The notes: generated from the letters alone by a model not told the origin. DNA of 64,000 nt from Maritimibacter sp. (GCA_002695005.1 NZNT01000015.1:1-64000), one strand, 5' to 3'; shown: positions 52,779-62,340, counted from the first letter of the stretch. Numbers and translations: made by a program.

Positions 52779-52797
52779 ACCCCGCGAGCGGGGTCTT
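52779..52797 (+). terminator. Hairpin before the tail tube gene, possible attenuator
   Basis: ACCCCG and CGGGGT form a perfect stem with a CGAG loop and a short T run (TCTTT). An upstream segment CGCTCGCGGGGT (52733-52744) is exactly complementary to 52779-52790, so an alternative 12-bp long-range hairpin would disrupt the terminator-like one. Confidence 0.65.
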
Positions 52798-52815
52798 TCA
52801 TCATGGAGACAAGAT

Positions 52816-53304
52816 ATGTCTGACAACTTCATCGGGCGCACGATCTATGTCGCGGAAAGCGCCCCCGCGACGAACGACACGACGGGCTTTGAGGCCTTGA
52901 CGTGGGTGCAGGTCAAGGGCGCGCAGGTTATGCCGCAGCTTGGCGTGACGCACTCCAACATCGACGTGGACGACCTCGGGACCGGCTTTTCGTCCGGCGT
53001 GAAGGGCATGGGCTCCGGGCGCGAAAGCACCTTGCAATTCCGCACCATCGCGAGCGACGCGGGGCAGGAAGACGTGCTCGGCCTCGCTGCCGACCAGGAC
53101 GGCATCGGCGCGGTGAAGATCTGCAAGGGCACCGGAACCGACAGCGGCGATGGCCCGGCGGTGCAGACCGGCGACGTGGTGGAGTATGCCCACGGCTATT
53201 TCCACAGCGCCGAACCGAACACGCCGGACGGGTCGAGCCATGAGGGCTGGACCGTCACGTTCAAACAGAACGCGGCCACGATCACGGGCGTCGAGCCCAG
53301 CTAA
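52816..53304 (+). CDS. Major tail (tube) protein
   Basis: This 162-residue protein has the features of siphophage tube subunits, such as VTHSNIDVDDLGTGFSSG and ESTLQFRTIASDAGQ, and a strand-rich C-terminus (GWTVTFKQNAATI). It lies between the terminator gene and the tail chaperone genes. It should be one of the most abundant late proteins. Confidence 0.82.
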   Translation: MSDNFIGRTIYVAESAPATNDTTGFEALTWVQVKGAQVMPQLGVTHSNIDVDDLGTGFSSGVKGMGSGRESTLQFRTIASDAGQEDVLGLAADQDGIGAVKICKGTGTDSGDGPAVQTGDVVEYAHGYFHSAEPNTPDGSSHEGWTVTFKQNAATITGVEPS

Positions 53305-53402
53305 TTCCCGCCACCTCCTCCCGGCGGGGATACCGGGGCGGGCAGCGTTTTCGTGGTCGTTGCCCGCCTCACCACGAAACCACGGAAAACCACAGGTGAA
53401 AC

Positions 53403-53834
53403 ATGGAACTGACGAACCTCGAAACAAAATCGGGCGAGAACAAGGGCGCATTTCTGCATCTTTCGCACCCTGCCGGCGGCTTCAAGATGTGGACCGGCGA
53501 GGGCTCCGACAAGGACGGGCGACTGATCGACAAGGCGAAGGCCGAAAAGGTCGGCGTTCACGTTCTGGGCCTCGAAAGCGAACGAGTGCGGGAACGCGCC
53601 CGGCAACTGTCCAAGAAGAAGCTGGAGGGCGATGACGACGCCGAGGAAGCGGGGCTCGACTTCGTTTGCAGCCTCGTGACCGAATTCGTCGGGCTCACGC
53701 AGGACGGAAAGCCGCTGGTCGCGAACGAGGCCAACAAGCGCGCGTTTTTCGAGCAGTCCGACGCCCTGGTAAAGCAGGTCATGGACTTCGCGGGTGACAA
53801 GGCAAATTTTTGGCAGGGCGACTCCGCCGCCTGA
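53403..53834 (+). CDS. Tail assembly chaperone (G-like), upstream frame
   Basis: This 143-residue protein lies between the tube and tape measure genes, the place of lambda G. It is acidic and helical (ESERVRERARQLSKKKLEG). A slippery AAATTTT lies eight codons before its stop, so a fraction of ribosomes would shift into the next frame and make a longer G-T fusion. Confidence 0.82.
   Translation: MELTNLETKSGENKGAFLHLSHPAGGFKMWTGEGSDKDGRLIDKAKAEKVGVHVLGLESERVRERARQLSKKKLEGDDDAEEAGLDFVCSLVTEFVGLTQDGKPLVANEANKRAFFEQSDALVKQVMDFAGDKANFWQGDSAA
53804..53810 (+). promoter_or_regulatory. Programmed -1 frameshift site AAATTTT
   Basis: The heptamer is in the X-XXY-YYZ register (A-AAT-TTT). After slipping back one base, the next codon is TTG at 53811 minus one, leading into LAGRLRRLTLY of the downstream frame. 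The fusion would have 136 plus 132 residues. Confidence 0.8.
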
Positions 53835-54208
53835 CCCTCTACGCGGAACAGATGGGGTTTCTACAGGCCCCAATCGACGTGAAGAAACAGGACGGCAGCG
53901 TGGAGCGCACCTTGCCGTCCCGACTTGAGCAATACCGCGAAGCGGGGCGCAAGGCGCCGCTTCCAGATCTGCCGGACGGGGCTGACTACCTCGTCAATGC
54001 GTTCTTCGCCCTGCGTCCGACACGGCCGCTCGCGATGGGCGGCATAAGGGCGGCTGACTGGCCCGAGATCGCGCCATTCATGCAGGCCACCAAGTCGATA
54101 AGCGACGCATGGGAGGCTGAAACGCTGCACAGCATGTGCTCGGCCTTCTGTGACGGGTTCCACGCCGGTCAAAACTCGTTCGGCATTTCACCGATGGAGC
54201 GGGGCTAG
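53810..54208 (+). CDS. Tail assembly chaperone, T-like extension (made by frameshift)
   Basis: This frame of 132 codons lacks its own ribosome-binding site and is probably made as a G-T fusion through the AAATTTT site. The segment YLVNAFFALRPTRPL and the C-terminal MCSAFCDGFHAGQNS are characteristic of this kind of chaperone extension. Its stop overlaps, tail to tail, a gene on the other strand by 4 bp. Confidence 0.78.
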   Translation: MAGRLRRLTLYAEQMGFLQAPIDVKKQDGSVERTLPSRLEQYREAGRKAPLPDLPDGADYLVNAFFALRPTRPLAMGGIRAADWPEIAPFMQATKSISDAWEAETLHSMCSAFCDGFHAGQNSFGISPMERG

Positions 54209-54546
54209 TCCGCAGTGAGCCCGCGCAAGATCTCGGCGCCGGTCAAAAGCGGGTCAGCCTCGCAGGCGGCACGGAAACGCATCAGCGTGGATGTGTCGCC
54301 ATCCCAAAGCCCAGCGTTGGCGTAGTCGAACCCGAGAATGAACCCGGTGGTGATTGCGAAAGTCCCAACGTCTGACAGAGCGCCGCCAAAGCTAGGCAGG
54401 GTCGTTTCGTCGGAATCCAGGATTGCCAAGACATATCCGCACGGCCTCTCGGTGAAAATGCGGACCCCTTGGTGGTCTTCGTAACTCTCGGCCAGCGCGC
54501 CGCCGGCAATCATCGTCGCAAGCGCAGCCCCGAAAATCGCTCTCAT
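54205..54546 (-). CDS. Secreted protein on the opposite strand (moron candidate)
   Basis: This 113-residue protein has a signal peptide (about residues 1-19, ending ALA-ESY), two cysteines (Cys36 and Cys95) and no transmembrane part after it. It is the only minus-strand gene within the late operon, lying between the tail chaperone and the tape measure. It should be expressed independently in the lysogen. The function is unknown. Confidence 0.72.
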   Translation of the reverse strand: MRAIFGAALATMIAGGALAESYEDHQGVRIFTERPCGYVLAILDSDETTLPSFGGALSDVGTFAITTGFILGFDYANAGLWDGDTSTLMRFRAACEADPLLTGAEILRGLTAD

Positions 54547-54574
54547 TCAAATCTCCTTTCGTGAGGTGACGCCA

Positions 54575-57500
54575 ATGGATATGGCCGTTCTGGGCTTGTC
54601 TGTCGATAGCTCCGGCGTTCGCCGCGCGACCACGGACCTTGACCGCTTCGGGCGCGAGGGGTTGGACGCAGAGCGCGCAGCAAATCGCGTCGAGCGGTCG
54701 TCAACCCGGATGGGCGCGGCATCTCGCACGGCGGCTGTCGGCATTGGCCGCATGGTTGGGATGCTGGGCAGTCTGGTTTCGATTGGCGCGGTGGTTCGGC
54801 AGGCCGATATCTACACGGGTTTGCAGAACTCGATTCAGGCGATGGGGAAATCCACCACGGAAGCCGCGGCGGCTATGGACGAGATTTTCCGGGTGTCGCA
54901 GGCCACCCGCGCGCCGATGCAAGCCACCGCGAAACTCTACACTCGCCTGAGCATGGCCGCAGGGGAACTTGGCGCCAGCGAGCGTGAGGTTCTGACATTC
55001 ACCGAGACAGTGGGCAAGGCGCTGGCCGCGTCCGGCACGTCCGCCTCCGAAGCATCCGGCGCGCTTCTGCAATTGTCCCAGGCGATGGCCGGCGGCGTGG
55101 TGCGGGCCGAGGAATTCAACTCGATCCTTGAGGGCGCGTTCCCAATCGCGCAAGCGGCGGCGGACGGCATCGAGGCGGCGGCCGGGTCGGTCGGAAAGCT
55201 GCGCCAGCTTGTGGTCGAAGGCAAGATTTCCAGCGAGGAATTTTTCGCTGCGATCCTGTCGCAAGCCCCCCAAATCACCAAGGCGTTTGACGAAACATCG
55301 GTCACTGTCGGGCAGGCCACAACCATGCTCGGCAACTCGTTCACGAACCTGATCGGCAAGATGAACGGCGAAACCGGCATGACGGGTGCGCTGGCCGGGG
55401 TCGTGATGAAGCTTTCAAGCTTCGTGGACACGCTGGCCGAAATGGACAACCTACAGAACATCGCCCTCGGGGTTGGCGCTGTTGCTGCGGCCTTCGCTGC
55501 AATGGTGTTCCCGGTTGCGGCGGCTGCGGCGGCGCTGACGGTTGGCGCGATCTACATCGCCACGCACTGGCAAGATCTGGAGGCGCGCTTTCCCGGCATT
55601 ATGGGCGGGATCACAGCAGCGATGGACGGGGCCAAGACCTACATCAGCGAGACGTGGGCCCCTGCGATGGAGGAAGCCGTAAACGGCGGCCTGTCGGGCA
55701 TCGAGGCTTCGATTCAGGCCGTCAAGCTGGCCCTTGCAGGCGATTGGGCGGCGGCTTGGGAAAGCGCGAAGGCTGCGTTTCAGGGGTTCGTCGCCTTCGT
55801 GCAGAACATCAACCCGATGAACCGCATGGCGGACGGCATCCGGGCGGCCGCGGCGAACGTCGGGGCGTCGATCTCAAGCGTGTGGACCGGCACGATCATT
55901 CCTGCTGTCGAAGGCTGGGCCGAACGCATGGTCGCCAAGGGTCGCGATCTGGTGGACGGGATCAACGAAGGCGTCAGCGCGGCAGCGGCGTCCGTCACCG
56001 AGGCGTTCAATTCGATTCTGGCGACGATCCAAAGCACTGTCGCGGGGTGGTCGGGCGCACTTGTTCAGGCGGGCCGAGATCTGATCGACGGCTTTACGCG
56101 CGGCATCAGGGAAAAACTCGGCAGCGTTGGGGAGGCGGTCAGCGGCGCGGCGGCGTCAGCGGTCAACACGGTCAAGTCGCTTCTGAAAATCCAGTCGCCC
56201 TCTCGCGTGTTTCAACAGCTTGGCGAAGACACGATGGAGGGCTACGGGATCGGCATCGAGGCGATGGCCGACAACGTCGCGAACGAAGTCGCAGAGGCAA
56301 TGGAAAAGGCGATTGCCGAAGCCGAAAATGCAGAGCGTGAACTGAAGGCCAGAGCGGACCGCATCATCGATTCCATCGGGAGCAATCTCCTGAAGGGCAA
56401 CGGCGATCTGACCGATGTATGGGCAGACATCAAAGACGCGGGCGTCGATGCGTTCACCGACATTCTGAAAACCAGTTTCGCCCCCGGCGGCGATGGCATC
56501 AAAGGCGTGATGAACGGGCTCACCGGCGCGTTTCAGGGTGTGATGCAAGGACTGAGCACCGGCGGGATTGGCGGGATCATGTCAGCCGTGTCGAGCGCCC
56601 TTCCGATCATCGGTGCGGTCGTCGGCGTCATCAACTTGATCAAGGGGTTTTACACCAAAGAGACCATCGGCGCTGGCGTGACGGGCACGCTGGGCATGGA
56701 TACCGCGGTTCGTGACTTCGAAACGACCCGGCACAAGATCCTGTGGGGCTTGATTTCGTGGACCACGGAGACCGAGAAGGTGAACTCGGAACTCACGGGC
56801 TTGATGCGCGACCGGACGCAGATGATCCGAGACAGCATCATCGACATCGCGGCCACGATTGGCGCTGGCGCGACGGACCTGTCTCGGGTCGCCTTGGACT
56901 TCAAGATCGATGCACGGGATATGAGCCAAGACGAGATCAAGTCGGCGCTTGAGGACCAGTTGACCGCATACGGCGACCTCGTTGCTCAACAGATCATCCA
57001 GAGCGAAGAATATTTGCGCGCCGGCGAAAGCTACTTGGATGCGCTCAAGCGCATGGCGGAGGCTCTGCCGACCGTCAACGCCGCCCTCGATACGATGGGT
57101 CAGCGCATGTTCGACATATCCATCGTTGGAGCTGACGCCGCTTCGGCGCTGGCCGAGTTGTTCGGTGGCGTCGAGAACTTTGCGCGCTCCGCAAACACGG
57201 TCTTTGAACGCTTCTACACCGAGAGCGAGCGCACGGCGCTGCTCACTGGCAAGCTGTCTCGCGACATCGCGGATCTTGGATTGGCAATGCCCGCGACCAG
57301 AGGCGAATTCATCCAGCTTCTAGAGAGCCAAGCCCTCATGACGGAAAAGGGTCGTGAGAACTACGCTGCGCTGATGCAGATGGCGGGCGCTTTCGACGCC
57401 ATTCTGCCGAAGATCGTGGATTTCACGACGGAGGTTTCAAGCCTAATCAGCAGTGCGGAGGAAGGCGCCAACGCGGCGCGGCGCACGGCCAGCGAATTCG

Positions 57501-58585
57501 AGCGCCTGTTTGAAACCCTGTCGGATGGGGCCCGCGACCTGCGCCGGGACGCCATGCCGACACAGGCCCTTTTCGCGGATCAGCAGCGCGAATATCAGGC
57601 GCTCCTGCGCCGGGCTATGTCCGGTGACGCGGGCGCTATGGGCGAACTCACAGGATCGGCGTCTGCGCTTCAGTCGACCTTCGCTCAAATCGCGGGCAGC
57701 CGGGCTGAATTCCAAACGTTCTCTGCGCGCCTCGCTGCTCAGATTTCGGACGTAGCCGATCTGGCCGGCGATATTGGCGAGACGAAGAACATCGAGGCCG
57801 AGTCTCTGGATGCGCTGATCGAGGCGCTTCAAAAGGACGACGTGACGCACAAGCTGCTCAACGCCCAGATTTCGGCGCTGGATGGCATGAACGCCAGCAT
57901 CGTCTCGCAGCTTATCGACCTGAAATCCGCGCTCACGCGACAGGACAACAGCGCGGCGCAGAACGCGGCGAATGCCACGGCAATGAAGATCGCGCAAATC
58001 TCATCTGAGGCGGTGCGCATCGTCCGGCAGCTTGAGCAGAACGACATTCCGAACGCAGTGCGCATGTCTGATAGCCGGATGGTCGTGTTCGGTCCGTCCT
58101 GGGCGGAAACCTCGGACGGCAAGAAGTTTGAGGCGAGCGCCTTCAACCCGTTCCGCGAGCACGAGCAAGCGATCGAAAAGGCACGCAACTACGTCGACAA
58201 GGCGAACGAAAGCCGCGCCTCGGCTCTGGCGAAAGAGCGATCCCTTGAAGGTCAACTGGACGCCCTGCGCTCGCAAGTCCGGTCGCTTGGCGCCACGCCG
58301 ACCTTCGCGACAGGCGGGATGCACCGTGGCGGGCTACGCATCGTCGGGGAGCGCGGCCCGGAAATTGAGGCGACCGGCCCATCGCGCATTTTCAGCAACA
58401 GCGATACGCGCCGGATGCTCGATTTCTCCGGTCTTGAGCGCGAGATGCGCGAGGCCCGCCGTGAGATTGCCGCGCTTCGCGATGAACAGCGCCAGCTTGG
58501 CGTTCAGACCGTCCGCAACACCCGGAAAACCGCTCAGAACCTCGACAAGTGGGATGAGATCGGACTGCCGCAGGAGCAAGCTTAA
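54575..58585 (+). CDS. Tail tape measure protein
   Basis: This protein of about 1336 residues has the tape-measure N-terminal domain (ADIYTGLQNSIQAMGKS, RAPMQATAKLYTRLS), several hydrophobic helices near residues 300-335 and 695-715, and long helical stretches. It ends with FATGGMHRGGLRIVGERG. ATG 54575 is 8 bp after a GAGG site; GTG 54566 is an alternative. By the usual 0.15 nm per residue, the tail would be roughly 200 nm. Confidence 0.9.
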   Translation: MDMAVLGLSVDSSGVRRATTDLDRFGREGLDAERAANRVERSSTRMGAASRTAAVGIGRMVGMLGSLVSIGAVVRQADIYTGLQNSIQAMGKSTTEAAAAMDEIFRVSQATRAPMQATAKLYTRLSMAAGELGASEREVLTFTETVGKALAASGTSASEASGALLQLSQAMAGGVVRAEEFNSILEGAFPIAQAAADGIEAAAGSVGKLRQLVVEGKISSEEFFAAILSQAPQITKAFDETSVTVGQATTMLGNSFTNLIGKMNGETGMTGALAGVVMKLSSFVDTLAEMDNLQNIALGVGAVAAAFAAMVFPVAAAAAALTVGAIYIATHWQDLEARFPGIMGGITAAMDGAKTYISETWAPAMEEAVNGGLSGIEASIQAVKLALAGDWAAAWESAKAAFQGFVAFVQNINPMNRMADGIRAAAANVGASISSVWTGTIIPAVEGWAERMVAKGRDLVDGINEGVSAAAASVTEAFNSILATIQSTVAGWSGALVQAGRDLIDGFTRGIREKLGSVGEAVSGAAASAVNTVKSLLKIQSPSRVFQQLGEDTMEGYGIGIEAMADNVANEVAEAMEKAIAEAENAERELKARADRIIDSIGSNLLKGNGDLTDVWADIKDAGVDAFTDILKTSFAPGGDGIKGVMNGLTGAFQGVMQGLSTGGIGGIMSAVSSALPIIGAVVGVINLIKGFYTKETIGAGVTGTLGMDTAVRDFETTRHKILWGLISWTTETEKVNSELTGLMRDRTQMIRDSIIDIAATIGAGATDLSRVALDFKIDARDMSQDEIKSALEDQLTAYGDLVAQQIIQSEEYLRAGESYLDALKRMAEALPTVNAALDTMGQRMFDISIVGADAASALAELFGGVENFARSANTVFERFYTESERTALLTGKLSRDIADLGLAMPATRGEFIQLLESQALMTEKGRENYAALMQMAGAFDAILPKIVDFTTEVSSLISSAEEGANAARRTASEFERLFETLSDGARDLRRDAMPTQALFADQQREYQALLRRAMSGDAGAMGELTGSASALQSTFAQIAGSRAEFQTFSARLAAQISDVADLAGDIGETKNIEAESLDALIEALQKDDVTHKLLNAQISALDGMNASIVSQLIDLKSALTRQDNSAAQNAANATAMKIAQISSEAVRIVRQLEQNDIPNAVRMSDSRMVVFGPSWAETSDGKKFEASAFNPFREHEQAIEKARNYVDKANESRASALAKERSLEGQLDALRSQVRSLGATPTFATGGMHRGGLRIVGERGPEIEATGPSRIFSNSDTRRMLDFSGLEREMREARREIAALRDEQRQLGVQTVRNTRKTAQNLDKWDEIGLPQEQA

Positions 58586-59490
58586 TGTTCATCGTGCCGC
58601 CTTACGCGCTGACCGACAGCGACCTTTCATCCTCGAACCTGACCGAAGACGATTACGACGAATATGACAGCGGCACCACCTACGCCGACGGCAACCGCGT
58701 GATCGTGGTCGCGGACCATCGGATTTACGAGAGCGTTCAGGGCTCCAACACCGGCAACGACCCGTCGACGGATGACGGCACATGGTGGGTGGACGTTGGC
58801 GCGACGAACCGCTGGAAGCCGTTTGATCAGACAATCAGCGATCAGGCGGAAGGCTCGGGGTCGATTACCTACTCCATCGACCTTTCCAGCTTCATCGACA
58901 CCGTAACATTCTTCGGCCTAGCCGCGTCGCAGGTCACGGTCGAGGTCCTGGACGGTGGGGGCGGCACGGTCTTCGATGAAACTCAGACGGCCGCCGACGC
59001 ATCGGAAATCATCGACTGGTATACGTTCTTCACAGCCGAAGTGGACCCGGAGCCGGAATTGATCTTTGACCAGATCACGGGGTTGTCCGGCTACACCCTG
59101 AATATCACCATCGGCGACGGAGCGGACCCTGCGCCCGCAGTCGGACAGATCGTATTCGGGCGAGCCTACCGACTCGGCCAGACGCTCGACGGCACGGAAA
59201 TAGGGATCGAGGACTTTTCGGCCAAGTCTGAGGACCAATTCGGAAACCTGTCCGTGACTGAGCGCGGCTTCGCGGATCTGGTGAATTTCCAATTCAGCTT
59301 CCGAACCGACACCGCCCGTCGCGTGAAGCGCATCCTGTCGGAAAACCGGGCCACGCCCTGCGTCTACTTCGCGGACCCCGAAATCGTGGACTACGGCGCG
59401 ACTGTTTACGGATTCTATGAAGACTTCCTCGTGCCGCTCAGCGCAGGCGGCACGTCCCTTGGCTCCCTTGATGTGAGAGGACTTGTGTAA
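58585..59490 (+). CDS. Tail-tip/baseplate protein
   Basis: This 301-residue, acidic, beta-rich protein starts in a TAATG overlap with the tape measure gene. A part near residues 40-75 (GNRVIVVADHRIYES, then GTWWVDVG) resembles a small carbohydrate-binding-like module. The C-terminal half (TDTARRVKRILSENRATPCV) is more typical of tail hubs. The function is inferred from position. Confidence 0.65.
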   Translation: MFIVPPYALTDSDLSSSNLTEDDYDEYDSGTTYADGNRVIVVADHRIYESVQGSNTGNDPSTDDGTWWVDVGATNRWKPFDQTISDQAEGSGSITYSIDLSSFIDTVTFFGLAASQVTVEVLDGGGGTVFDETQTAADASEIIDWYTFFTAEVDPEPELIFDQITGLSGYTLNITIGDGADPAPAVGQIVFGRAYRLGQTLDGTEIGIEDFSAKSEDQFGNLSVTERGFADLVNFQFSFRTDTARRVKRILSENRATPCVYFADPEIVDYGATVYGFYEDFLVPLSAGGTSLGSLDVRGLV

Positions 59491-60737
59491 TGGCAATCAG
59501 CTTGACCGATCCGCCAACCCTGCCGGACTTGAGCGATCCGTCGACGTTCAATTCCCGCGCTTTGGCGCTGTTCCAGTGGCTTCGGGACAACCATATCCCC
59601 GAATTGGAGGCCATCGACAGCGACGATCTTGGCGGCGCTCTCCAGACCCAAGGCGACGTTCTGGACGACCTGAACACGCTTGGAGCGGCGACGGCTGCGG
59701 CGCAGTTTCTCGTCTCTACGGCAGCCGGGGCCTTCGCCTACCAAAGCGGCGGAGCAGCCCGTGACAGTCTCGGTGTCGGCCTCATGTCCGGCTTTCGTAA
59801 CAAGATCATCAACGGCAACTTCGACGTTTGGCAGGAAGGCACCAGCTTTACGGCTGACGGCTATACCGCAGATCAGTGGAAACTGACGGAAGGCTCGGGC
59901 GCGGCCTGCACGGTGTCTCGGCAGGCCTTCACGCTTGGGCAGACGGACGTTCCCGGAAACCCGAAGTTCTTCGCACGGTGGGCAAGGGGAACGGCAGGCT
60001 CGGCGGCGTCTACCTTTGAGCAGCCTATGGAGGATGTTCGGACGCTCGCAGGGGAAACCACCACGGAAACGGTTTGGCTAAAGGCATCGGCGGCGACCGA
60101 GATCGACATTGATCTTGTGCAGAACTTCGGCACGGGCGGCTCGCCCTCATCTGAGGTGGAAACGTCTGTGGTTTCCGGGGCATCCCTGACAACATCGTGG
60201 CAGAAATTCACCTATAGCGTTTCGGTCCCGTCAATCTCGGGCAAGACCGTGGGCAGCGACAGCAATGACTACCTGTCGCTCAAGCTCACCCGCGCCCACG
60301 ACGCGACGAACCCGACTGCGAGCGTGGATATTGCCCGAGTTTCCGCTGTCCAAGGTGACGCGACCGGCGAAACCGACCCGCACGAGCCGCGCCCCCATTG
60401 GCTGGAGGAACAATTTTGTAAAAGGTATTTCGAGAGGCTCGGACCGCTCGAATACCTGCCGGGCTTCTGGAACAGCGGGACACAATTGCTTGTAATTGCA
60501 AAAATGGCGGTCACGAAACGCGCCGACCCGAGCCTGTCCTACAACGGCACGCTTGGCGACTACACGACTCAGGCGCAGACAGCGACGATTACGGGCATCA
60601 GCCTGTCCGGGGGGGCCACGAATGAGAGGGTGGCCTTGGTAGACGTGACTTGCAGCGCGAGTTCAGCGGCGACAGCAGACGGCGGGGCGCTGTTTATTGG
60701 CGCAAGTGGCAGCATTGATCTGGATGCGAGGCTTTAA
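59490..60737 (+). CDS. Tail fibre/receptor-binding protein
   Basis: This 415-residue protein has a short helical N-terminus and then the phage-fibre motif FRNKIINGNFDVWQEGTSF near residue 102. It is followed by a jelly-roll-like part with FARWARGTAGSAASTFEQ and a variable C-terminus. It is the best candidate for host recognition. It starts in a TAATG overlap. Confidence 0.78.
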   Translation: MAISLTDPPTLPDLSDPSTFNSRALALFQWLRDNHIPELEAIDSDDLGGALQTQGDVLDDLNTLGAATAAAQFLVSTAAGAFAYQSGGAARDSLGVGLMSGFRNKIINGNFDVWQEGTSFTADGYTADQWKLTEGSGAACTVSRQAFTLGQTDVPGNPKFFARWARGTAGSAASTFEQPMEDVRTLAGETTTETVWLKASAATEIDIDLVQNFGTGGSPSSEVETSVVSGASLTTSWQKFTYSVSVPSISGKTVGSDSNDYLSLKLTRAHDATNPTASVDIARVSAVQGDATGETDPHEPRPHWLEEQFCKRYFERLGPLEYLPGFWNSGTQLLVIAKMAVTKRADPSLSYNGTLGDYTTQAQTATITGISLSGGATNERVALVDVTCSASSAATADGGALFIGASGSIDLDARL

Positions 60738-60739
60738 TC

Positions 60740-61276
60740 ATGGAAATTCACGGCTACACACAATCCGGCTCTATCGACGCCACCATCAACGGCAAGCGTA
60801 TGTCGGTTCCTGACGCTCCCGGAAACCGCCATCGTCGCATGATCGCGGAATGGGAAGCCGAGGGAAACACGATCCCGCCGTTTGCCCTTTCGCTAAACGA
60901 AGCCAAGGCCGAAGCGCGGGCCACGATGCTCGCCGCGCTCAAGGAGGCCGAAGCGCCGTATCTCGCGGGATACTCCAATGGTGAACCGTATAGCTGGGAT
61001 CGCAAGGCACGGGAGGCCGATGCTATCGCAGGCGGGGAGACCGACCCGGCGAAGTTCCCGGTCATCGCGGCAGAGGCGCAGGCCCTTGGCGTCACGCCTG
61101 CGGATGTGGCGGCGGTAGTGCAGACCAAGGCAACGCTATTCGCGGCGATTTCCGGCGCTCTGTCCGGCATCCGCCAAAAGTGGGGCGCGGCGATTGATGC
61201 GGCCACCGACCAAGACGACCTCGACGCAGCGGCGACAGCCTGTCAGGCTGCGCTCACGGCAGCATTGAGCACCTAA
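60740..61276 (+). CDS. Tail fibre-associated protein
   Basis: This 178-residue protein has a small N-terminal domain (GYTQSGSIDATINGKR) and an Ala-rich helical remainder (SLNEAKAEARATMLAAL, SWDRKAREADAIAGG). This layout recalls fibre assembly or DUF4376-like proteins that follow fibre genes. The role is inferred. Confidence 0.6.
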   Translation: MEIHGYTQSGSIDATINGKRMSVPDAPGNRHRRMIAEWEAEGNTIPPFALSLNEAKAEARATMLAALKEAEAPYLAGYSNGEPYSWDRKAREADAIAGGETDPAKFPVIAAEAQALGVTPADVAAVVQTKATLFAAISGALSGIRQKWGAAIDAATDQDDLDAAATACQAALTAALST

Positions 61277-61351
61277 CCCACACTCCCACAATCTGACCGA
61301 CGCACCCGCGCCAGCGCGTTCGCTTCGTGCGTCCACATGAAAGGACCAGAC

Positions 61352-62086
61352 ATGAACCGAGCAGCTTTCTTCGACTGCCTGCGCAAGCGCGAAAGCGGCG
61401 TGTTCGGCACGTCCCTCTCGCAACGGCAGGTCACGGCGACGGACGCCATCCTCGACGCCGGGGCGCACCTGCCAATCGATCACCTCGCGCATGTGCTTGG
61501 CGAGGTCTACCATGAGACAGGCGGCGGCATGTATCCGGTCAAGGAAACGGTGTTCCGGTCGCACAAAGATCAGAACCCGTCCGACGCCACCGTAATTGCC
61601 CGCCTCGACGCGGCCTATCGCCGGGGACGCCTGCCTTGGGTTTCCGCGCCCTACTGGCGCGACGGCTGGTTCGGGCGCGGTGGCATCCAGCTCACGCACC
61701 GGGCCAACTACGCGAAACTCTCGCCATATGTCGGTGCGGACCTCGTGAAGAACCCCGACAAGGCGCTCGATCCGGCAATCTCGGCCAAGGTCGCGGTGGA
61801 AGGATGCTCGCGCGGTCTGTTCACCGGCAAGAAGTTGGCCGACTACGACGGCGACCCGTTCGACCATTTCGGCGCCCGCGCCATCGTGAACGGCGACAAG
61901 CGCGTGACCGGCCATGACGTGTCCGACTACGCCCTCGCCTTCACCAAGGCACTCAGGGCGGCGGGATACGCCGAAAAGCGGGCCGTCAGCGCACGAAAGA
62001 CACCTTCCGGGGGCGAGGGTGCCGCAAACGGCCTCATGGATGTCCTGCGGCGAATTTTCGAGGCTCTGAAAGGGGGCAAGGCATGA
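61352..62086 (+). CDS. Endolysin (GH19-like lysozyme)
   Basis: This 244-residue enzyme has the GH19/chitinase-like lysozyme core: VLGEVYHETGGGMYPVKE supplies the catalytic Glu, and WFGRGGIQLTHRANYAKL the substrate cleft. There is no signal peptide, so it needs a holin for release. The start at ATG 61352 follows AAAGGACC. It is followed by four small membrane-protein or spanin genes. Confidence 0.88.
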   Translation: MNRAAFFDCLRKRESGVFGTSLSQRQVTATDAILDAGAHLPIDHLAHVLGEVYHETGGGMYPVKETVFRSHKDQNPSDATVIARLDAAYRRGRLPWVSAPYWRDGWFGRGGIQLTHRANYAKLSPYVGADLVKNPDKALDPAISAKVAVEGCSRGLFTGKKLADYDGDPFDHFGARAIVNGDKRVTGHDVSDYALAFTKALRAAGYAEKRAVSARKTPSGGEGAANGLMDVLRRIFEALKGGKA

Positions 62087-62340
62087 GATACTTCAGACCC
62101 AAATCTCTGACGTGGTGGGCGGGCGTTGGCCTGATCGCGAGCGGCGTCCTGTTGGCGCTCTTTCCGGGGCAGGATCAGCTTGGCGTTCTGGGTGCGCTTC
62201 TGGGCCTCCTGACCGGCGGCGGTGAAGGCGCATCGCCCGCGTTCCTCATCTTCTCCGGCCTGGGCCTGATCGGCATTCGGGACAAGATGGAGCGCGACAC
62301 GAAGGCAACGCCCGAAAGTGACCCGTGGGACGTGGAATGA
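62083..62340 (+). CDS. Holin candidate, small membrane protein
   Basis: This 85-residue protein has two or three hydrophobic segments (about residues 11-29, 33-45 and 52-65) and a charged C-terminus (RDKMERDTKATPESD). It overlaps the endolysin by ATGA, as holin genes often do. The family is not recognised. Confidence 0.6.
   Translation: MRYFRPKSLTWWAGVGLIASGVLLALFPGQDQLGVLGALLGLLTGGGEGASPAFLIFSGLGLIGIRDKMERDTKATPESDPWDVE

Noticed and set aside
61299-61333. GACGCAC/GTGCGTC inverted repeat before the endolysin gene
   Set aside because: The loop is long and there is no T run. It may fold in RNA but does not qualify as a terminator.
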